Made by a program: the position numbers and the translations under genes
Source: JAJXTN01 sp038230895
GTDB lineage: Bacteria; Patescibacteriota; Saccharimonadia; Saccharimonadales; UBA4665
Assembly: GCA_038230895.1 (NCBI GenBank)
Contig: JBBRMJ010000004.1
Coordinates: forward strand, 1-64,000
Direction of reading: 5' to 3'
Length of the DNA: 64,000 bases
The notes under the pieces: generated by a model
What the model was told of the DNA's origin: nothing
Databases searched by the model: none
Seen by the model: only the letters and a program-made list of their open reading frames with translations
Shown here: positions 59,852 to 64,000 of the stretch, in pieces
How positions within the stretch are numbered: position 1 is the stretch's first letter
How the letters are laid out: each line of letters opens with the position of its first letter

Positions 59852-61089
59852 TACTTTCGTTGTAGTGTCAGGAGTTGGCGGGCGACGATCTGGTCGTCGC
59901 GAAAATAGAGTAATGGTCCATTCCCGCTATGCTCAAAACTGACCTGATTATAGCCCAAATCGTCGATCTGGTCAACCAGGGGTAGGCCTTTAAATTCGCC
60001 AGGCGCGATTTGCCAGCTGGGGATGGCGAGGCAGAGGCGGGTGCCGGGCTGGAGTTGGCCGTGGATGTGCTTGAGGAATTTCTTGATAATCAGATTGCAG
60101 TCGCTGACGGTTTCGGCCTGAATAGCGGCCGAGGGACGCTCGGTGAAGGGGCGGCCCAGGTAGGTTTCACTGGCGACGAAATCAATCGGTGTAGTCCAAC
60201 TGTGGTTGGTGGCATCACCGGGCTCGACGCGGCAGCAGGCCGGGGCGAGGCGCTCATGCTGACCCAGCCAAGCGAGGTTTTTCTGGGCGTAGTCGACCAT
60301 GCGGGGTTCGAGGTCGCTGCCATAGCCGTGATAGCCCATCAGGGCGGCTTCCTGGAGAATGACGCCACTGCCACAGAAGGGATCGAGGATGGTTTGGCCG
60401 AGGAGGGGCAGGGGAATGGCTTGGTCGGCGGGGATGTCGCAGATTGATTTCAGGGTGTCTTCTGGCAGGGGGCCGGTGGCGAGATTGATGATGATCTGGG
60501 CTAATTTGGGTGGGAGCATGCCAACGCGGCTGTCGCGCTTGGGGCGTTCGCGGTCGCGGCGGGTGTAGGCGGCAATATCTTGAACTTTGACGGTTTGGGC
60601 GATGATGGTCCGGTCATTGTCACGAATGAAAACTAGTTCCCAACCGGTGGGGCCGGTGAGCTGATTGTGCATGACTTGAGCGCTGTTTAATTCTGGGGCG
60701 GCGTTGGGGACCAGGCGGACGGAGCGGCCGGTTTTACGGATGATTTTCTTGAGGTTGAGGCCGGTGATTTGTAATTGTTTGAGATTAACGCCCATGCTGA
60801 TGACGCTGAGGCCGAGGCGCATCTTGCCTTCGGGCATGGTCTGGGAGTGGCCAGGCGCCACTTCGCGCAAGAAAGCTTCAATTTTGCGCCAGTCAGTCGT
60901 GTCGAGGATCGTTAATAATTTACAAAATTTCACTGAGCCGCCGAGGCGGTCGAAGGCTAGCAAACAGGGGTCAACATCAACAATCGCCGCTTGCTCACCG
61001 ATCGGTTGCACGGCCTTGCTGCCATACAAACTTTCCAACTCGGCCAAACCCAGCTCCGGCTGCCGTCCTAAAATCATCACGCTTTGCAT
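59851..61089 (-). CDS. Trm11/RlmKL-type RNA methyltransferase
   Basis: 412 aa. An N-terminal THUMP-like region (to about 180) precedes a Rossmann methylase domain with TILDPFCGSGVILQEAALMG (motif I) and YGSDLEPRMVDYAQ. The catalytic motif that reads DPPY in Trm11-like enzymes appears as VASETYLGRPF. It probably makes an N2-methylguanosine in tRNA, but the altered motif leaves the exact reaction open. A TATACT box lies 6 nt before the ATG on the minus strand. Confidence 0.82.
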   Translation of the reverse strand: MQSVMILGRQPELGLAELESLYGSKAVQPIGEQAAIVDVDPCLLAFDRLGGSVKFCKLLTILDTTDWRKIEAFLREVAPGHSQTMPEGKMRLGLSVISMGVNLKQLQITGLNLKKIIRKTGRSVRLVPNAAPELNSAQVMHNQLTGPTGWELVFIRDNDRTIIAQTVKVQDIAAYTRRDRERPKRDSRVGMLPPKLAQIIINLATGPLPEDTLKSICDIPADQAIPLPLLGQTILDPFCGSGVILQEAALMGYHGYGSDLEPRMVDYAQKNLAWLGQHERLAPACCRVEPGDATNHSWTTPIDFVASETYLGRPFTERPSAAIQAETVSDCNLIIKKFLKHIHGQLQPGTRLCLAIPSWQIAPGEFKGLPLVDQIDDLGYNQVSFEHSGNGPLLYFRDDQIVARQLLTLQRK

Positions 61090-61095
61090 AGCTCT

Positions 61096-61101
61096 AGTAT
61101 A
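61096..61101 (-). promoter_or_regulatory. -10 box of the methyltransferase, leaderless type
   Basis: TATACT on the minus strand, 6 nt before the ATG at 61089. Confidence 0.5.
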
Positions 61102-61113
61102 ACGGCTTACGGT

Positions 61114-61131
61114 ATCATCCTGAACTAGTTT
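61114..61131 (+). repeat. Decayed REP-like copy
   Basis: TCATCCTGAACTAGTTTC matches the left half of the hairpin at 26340, but the right half is lost. Confidence 0.45.
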
Positions 61132-61167
61132 CTATAGCGATGCGAACCTCAGTGGCGTTTCGTCCGC

Positions 61168-61173
61168 TATAAT
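61168..61173 (+). promoter_or_regulatory. -10 box of the flippase-like gene, leaderless type
   Basis: TATAAT, 8 nt before the ATG at 61182. Confidence 0.55.
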
Positions 61174-61181
61174 GGATAGCA

Positions 61182-62246
61182 ATGGCTCAAAAGAACTTCC
61201 TCATGCGCAACTGGAAACTGATATTAAATCTGGTGACCTTAGGGGCTTTGGCGTTTTTGGTGTATGCGATTCGGGGGCAGTTGGCGACGACGCTCGATAA
61301 TTTGCGGCATGTGAATGCTTGGGCAATATTGTTACTGATTCCGATCGAGTTGCTGAATTATCATGCCCAAGCTCGCTTGTATCAGCGGTTATTTGGGATA
61401 GTCGGCAACAGCTTGCCGTATAAATTTCTGTATAAAATGGCGCTGGAGCTGAATTTCGTCAATCATGTCTTTCCCAGTGGTGGCGTGACCGGCATCTCGT
61501 ATTTCGGGGTGCGTTTGCGCGATGGTGATGAGATCAGTGCTGGAAAAGCGACGTTCATCCAGATCATGAAGTTGGCCATGACGTTTCTGTCATTTGAAGT
61601 GCTGATTGTTTTTGGACTCTTGAGCCTGGCAGTCCGCGGACATGCCAATAATCTGACGATTTTGGTTGCTGGCTCATTATCAACGTTGTTGGTGGTGGGT
61701 ACGGTGGGCTTTGTCTATATCGTCGGCAGTAAACAGCGAATCAATAATTTTACGAGCACTACGACTCGCGGTGTTAATCGTTTGATCCAGATCATTCGGC
61801 CCAAGCAGCCAGAAGCCGTCAGTATCGAGCGCGTTAGTAAGGTTTTCGATGATTTTCATGACAGTTATGCCAGGCTGCGGACTCGCCGTGGTGAATTAAA
61901 AGCGCCGTTTTTCTATGCGCTCCTGATGAACGCCACCGAAGTCGGTGCTTTATATGTGGTTTACATCGCATTTGGACATTATATTAATATCGGGGCTGTC
62001 ATCTTGGCGTATGCGATTGCTAATTTTGCCGGGCTGGTATCTGTCTTGCCAGGTGGCATCGGTATTTATGAAGCGCTGATGACGGCCGTTTTGGCCAGTA
62101 CTGGCGTTGCAGCTGCCATTAGTTTGCCGGTGACGGTGATGTACCGCGTGCTGAATACCCTCATTCAATTGCCGCCGGGGTATTATCTGTATCACCAGAA
62201 TCTGACGACCGCCAAACCAGTCAAGGTTGATGATGGAGCCAACTGA
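61182..62246 (+). CDS. Flippase-like membrane protein (LPG synthase TM family)
   Basis: 354 aa with about eight membrane spans. NHVFPSGGVTGISYFGVRLR and LPGGIGIYEALMTAVLASTG are the two hallmarks of the family shared by the membrane part of MprF and archaeal AglD. Members move or modify lipids; this one lacks the catalytic aminoacyl-transferase domain, so a lipid-flipping or glycolipid role is likely. xseA starts 14 nt before its end. Confidence 0.85.
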   Translation: MAQKNFLMRNWKLILNLVTLGALAFLVYAIRGQLATTLDNLRHVNAWAILLLIPIELLNYHAQARLYQRLFGIVGNSLPYKFLYKMALELNFVNHVFPSGGVTGISYFGVRLRDGDEISAGKATFIQIMKLAMTFLSFEVLIVFGLLSLAVRGHANNLTILVAGSLSTLLVVGTVGFVYIVGSKQRINNFTSTTTRGVNRLIQIIRPKQPEAVSIERVSKVFDDFHDSYARLRTRRGELKAPFFYALLMNATEVGALYVVYIAFGHYINIGAVILAYAIANFAGLVSVLPGGIGIYEALMTAVLASTGVAAAISLPVTVMYRVLNTLIQLPPGYYLYHQNLTTAKPVKVDDGAN

Positions 62247-63360
62247 AGTCATTGAGCTGAGTGTCAGCGACTTCGTAGCGCTGCTCAATCAGACGCTTGA
62301 ATTTGCCTATCCGAGCGTCAGCATCACCGGTGAATTAGCCAATTTTCGGGTGAGTAAAAATCGTTGGGTATATTTTGATCTGAAGGATGACGAGGCGAGC
62401 GTAAAATTCTTCGGCACCGTGTACCAACTACCGGGACCGCTGGAAGAGGGCATGTTACTGAAAGTTCGGGGCCAGCCGCGGCTGCATAATCTCTATGGCT
62501 TTAGCGTCAATGTACTCAGTATCTTACCGGCTGGGGAGGGCAGTATTCGACGGGCCGCTGATCTGTTGCAAGCCAAATTAACCGCTGAAGGGCTGTTTGA
62601 TCCATCGCGGAAGCGAGCTTTACCATACCCACCGCAGCGTATTGGCCTGATAACTTCAGCCCAGTCGGCAGCCTATGCCGATTTTATCAAGATTCTAAAT
62701 GCTCGCTGGCAGGGAGTGGATATCGAGTTGATCGATGTTCAGGTACAGGGTGAACCAGCGCCAGGGCAGATTAGCCAAGCTATCGAACAATTCAACGCCC
62801 AAGCCACCCCACCAGAAGTGTTAGTCCTGATCCGGGGTGGTGGCAGCGCCGAAGATTTGGCGGCTTTCAGCAGTGAACAGGTGACCCGGGCGGTGGCGGC
62901 TAGCCGGGTGCCGACGATGGTGGCGATTGGGCATGAAATTGATCTGTCGCTGGCCGAATTGGCGGCTGATCAGCGGGCCAGCACGCCCAGCAATGCTGCT
63001 GAATTATTAGTGCCTGATCGAGCCTATGTATTACGGCAATTTCGTGAAGCGGCCGATGTTCTGGCCACAGCCAATCAGCGACGCTTACGGCTGGCGGGCG
63101 AAGCGTTGCAGCTGGCCAAAGTTGAGCTTCGACGCTCAGTCCGGCAGCGGTTGCAGCTGGCGACTGAGCGGCTGCGCAGCCAGCAACAACTATTAACCGC
63201 TTTGAGCCCGGAGATTATTCTACGCCGGGGTTATGCCATCGTTCGGGATGGGCAAGGCAAAGTTATACGACAGGCCCGGGCGCTGCCCAGCGGTGCTATA
63301 GTAAACATACAAGTAGCCGACGGGCGATTTACAGCCACGGTCGGCAAGGAGCAACCATGA
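62233..63360 (+). CDS. xseA: Exodeoxyribonuclease VII large subunit
   Basis: 375 aa from the ATG at 62233 (ATG at 62230 is also possible). OB fold at the start (VSITGELANFRVSKNRWVYF), then the nuclease domain with RIGLITSAQSAAYADFIKIL and LVLIRGGGSAEDLAAFSSEQ plus MVAIGHEIDLSLAELAADQR, then a coiled coil. Degrades single-stranded DNA with XseB. Stop and xseB start overlap (ATGA). Confidence 0.94.
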   Translation: MEPTEVIELSVSDFVALLNQTLEFAYPSVSITGELANFRVSKNRWVYFDLKDDEASVKFFGTVYQLPGPLEEGMLLKVRGQPRLHNLYGFSVNVLSILPAGEGSIRRAADLLQAKLTAEGLFDPSRKRALPYPPQRIGLITSAQSAAYADFIKILNARWQGVDIELIDVQVQGEPAPGQISQAIEQFNAQATPPEVLVLIRGGGSAEDLAAFSSEQVTRAVAASRVPTMVAIGHEIDLSLAELAADQRASTPSNAAELLVPDRAYVLRQFREAADVLATANQRRLRLAGEALQLAKVELRRSVRQRLQLATERLRSQQQLLTALSPEIILRRGYAIVRDGQGKVIRQARALPSGAIVNIQVADGRFTATVGKEQP

Positions 63361-63566
63361 CAGCTAAAGCCAGCGATAAATATCAAAATTTGAGTCAGGA
63401 ATTAGACAAGATTCTGTTGGAATTGCAGCGCGAAGATTTGGATATTGATGCGGCGCTCAAACACCATGAGCGAGGGCTAGAAGTCATAGCAGCACTCGAA
63501 ACCTATCTGAAAACTGCCGAGAACAGCGTCAAAAAGCTCCAGGCGAAATTCAAAACTAGCACATGA
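63357..63566 (+). CDS. xseB: Exodeoxyribonuclease VII small subunit
   Basis: 69 aa, two helices: YQNLSQELDKILLELQREDL and HHERGLEVIAALETYLKTAE. Normal length for XseB. It overlaps xseA by 4 nt and the next gene by 4 nt (ATGA at 63563-63566), so all three are translationally coupled. Confidence 0.92.
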   Translation: MTAKASDKYQNLSQELDKILLELQREDLDIDAALKHHERGLEVIAALETYLKTAENSVKKLQAKFKTST

Positions 63567-64000
63567 TGTGGTTGGCGCTGCTGGGCGTGATCGTGCTCAG
63601 TTGTTTTGTCTTAGTTGTACTGGTCGGTGCACCTTATTTGCCGACCTTATCGCCCCAAGTGGTGGCCGCACTGAAACTGGCTGATTTGCAGCCGGGCCAG
63701 ACCTTGCTGGAACTGGGCTGCGGTGACGGTAAAGTATTGATTGCGGCTGCAAGACAAGGGATTCACGTTGTCGGCTACGAGCTCAATCCGATTTTGGCGC
63801 TCATCGCGTGGGCCCGCACTCGACGGTATCGTCGCCAGGTCAGAGTAGTGTGGGGCAATTTTTGGCGTCGGGATTGGCCAGCCACTGATGCAATTTTTGT
63901 CTTTCTGCTGCCACGGTATATGACCAAACTGGACCAGCGGATTACGCAGACTGTTAGCAAACCAGTCAAATTGATCAGTTTCGCTTTCGATGTGCCAGGG
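63563..64000 (+). CDS. Membrane-anchored SAM methyltransferase (3' end outside window)
   Basis: 146 residues are visible before the window ends. An N-terminal membrane span (LALLGVIVLSCFVLVVLVG) is followed by a Rossmann methyltransferase with TLLELGCGDGKVLIAA (motif I) and VVGYELNPILAL (acidic ribose-binding residue). The protein is of the small class I SAM family often annotated as type 11/12 methyltransferase; the substrate is unknown. It starts at ATG 63563 overlapping the xseB stop. Confidence 0.8.
   Translation, partial: MMWLALLGVIVLSCFVLVVLVGAPYLPTLSPQVVAALKLADLQPGQTLLELGCGDGKVLIAAARQGIHVVGYELNPILALIAWARTRRYRRQVRVVWGNFWRRDWPATDAIFVFLLPRYMTKLDQRITQTVSKPVKLISFAFDVPG

Noticed and set aside
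1..64000. tRNA, rRNA, tmRNA or RNase P genes
   Set aside because: I read all spacers on both strands and found no cloverleaf, T-loop or rRNA-like sequence. A tool-based scan could still find a divergent one.

Overview
The window looks like a chromosomal segment of a Patescibacteria (CPR) bacterium, most likely of the Saccharibacteria (TM7) type. That placement is an inference from several traits: housekeeping genes mixed with very large repeat-rich surface proteins; many short proteins without recognisable family; paired four-helix-bundle (S23/IVP) genes; a class I lysyl-tRNA synthetase; and a cell-envelope set made of LytR-CpsA-Psr, FtsEX with a CHAP hydrolase, HtrA, Ctp, RseP and LepB, with no sign of an outer membrane. 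Both release factors are present and TGA ends several genes, so the standard bacterial code is in use and the UGA-glycine CPR lineages are excluded.

Layout. 1-21337 is a surface-protein region: the 3' part of a giant repeat protein (over 3100 aa), a 1563-aa Kelch-propeller membrane protein, a 320-aa membrane protein, and a GH26-like protein with Ig-like domains and a C-terminal membrane anchor. The chromosome partition genes parA and parB interrupt it, with a divergent unknown gene between them. 21455-26139 is envelope biogenesis (lepB, LCP protein, membrane protein, HtrA). 26472-29243 on the minus strand carries prmC, prfA, an IVP gene and rpmE. 30189-38298 is a translation and proteolysis block: rpsB, tsf, frr, a second IVP gene, rseP, a CPBP protease, proS, greA, lysS. 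38356-44704 holds small enzymes and unknowns (zincin, DUF427, msrA, HAD, Cas4-like nuclease, serS). 44799-55107 has hpf, secA, an M16 peptidase, prfB, ftsE-ftsX, a PcsB-like CHAP hydrolase and ctp. 55189-64000 has pyrG, an orphan receiver, an FHA protein, rpmA, a Trm11-like methyltransferase, a flippase-like membrane protein, xseA-xseB and a methyltransferase that runs off the window.

How it works together. Translation is covered at initiation, elongation, termination (RF1, RF2 and their methylase PrmC), recycling and hibernation. Envelope work is covered by export (SecA, LepB), wall attachment (LCP), division hydrolysis (FtsEX-CHAP) and quality control (HtrA, Ctp, RseP).

Two layers lie outside ordinary gene content. 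First, many genes have a TATAAT-like box only 6-10 nt before the start codon, which predicts leaderless mRNAs; others have a good Shine-Dalgarno sequence. Second, the spacers just after stop codons are rich in long palindromes. Four share a conserved hairpin tip (CGTACC-N-GTACG) on unrelated but self-complementary stems. A second class is built from short repeated words, and two of its members enclose an S23/IVP four-helix-bundle gene, like a mobile or intervening-sequence-type element. I saw no rRNA, tRNA, CRISPR array or recognisable transposase.
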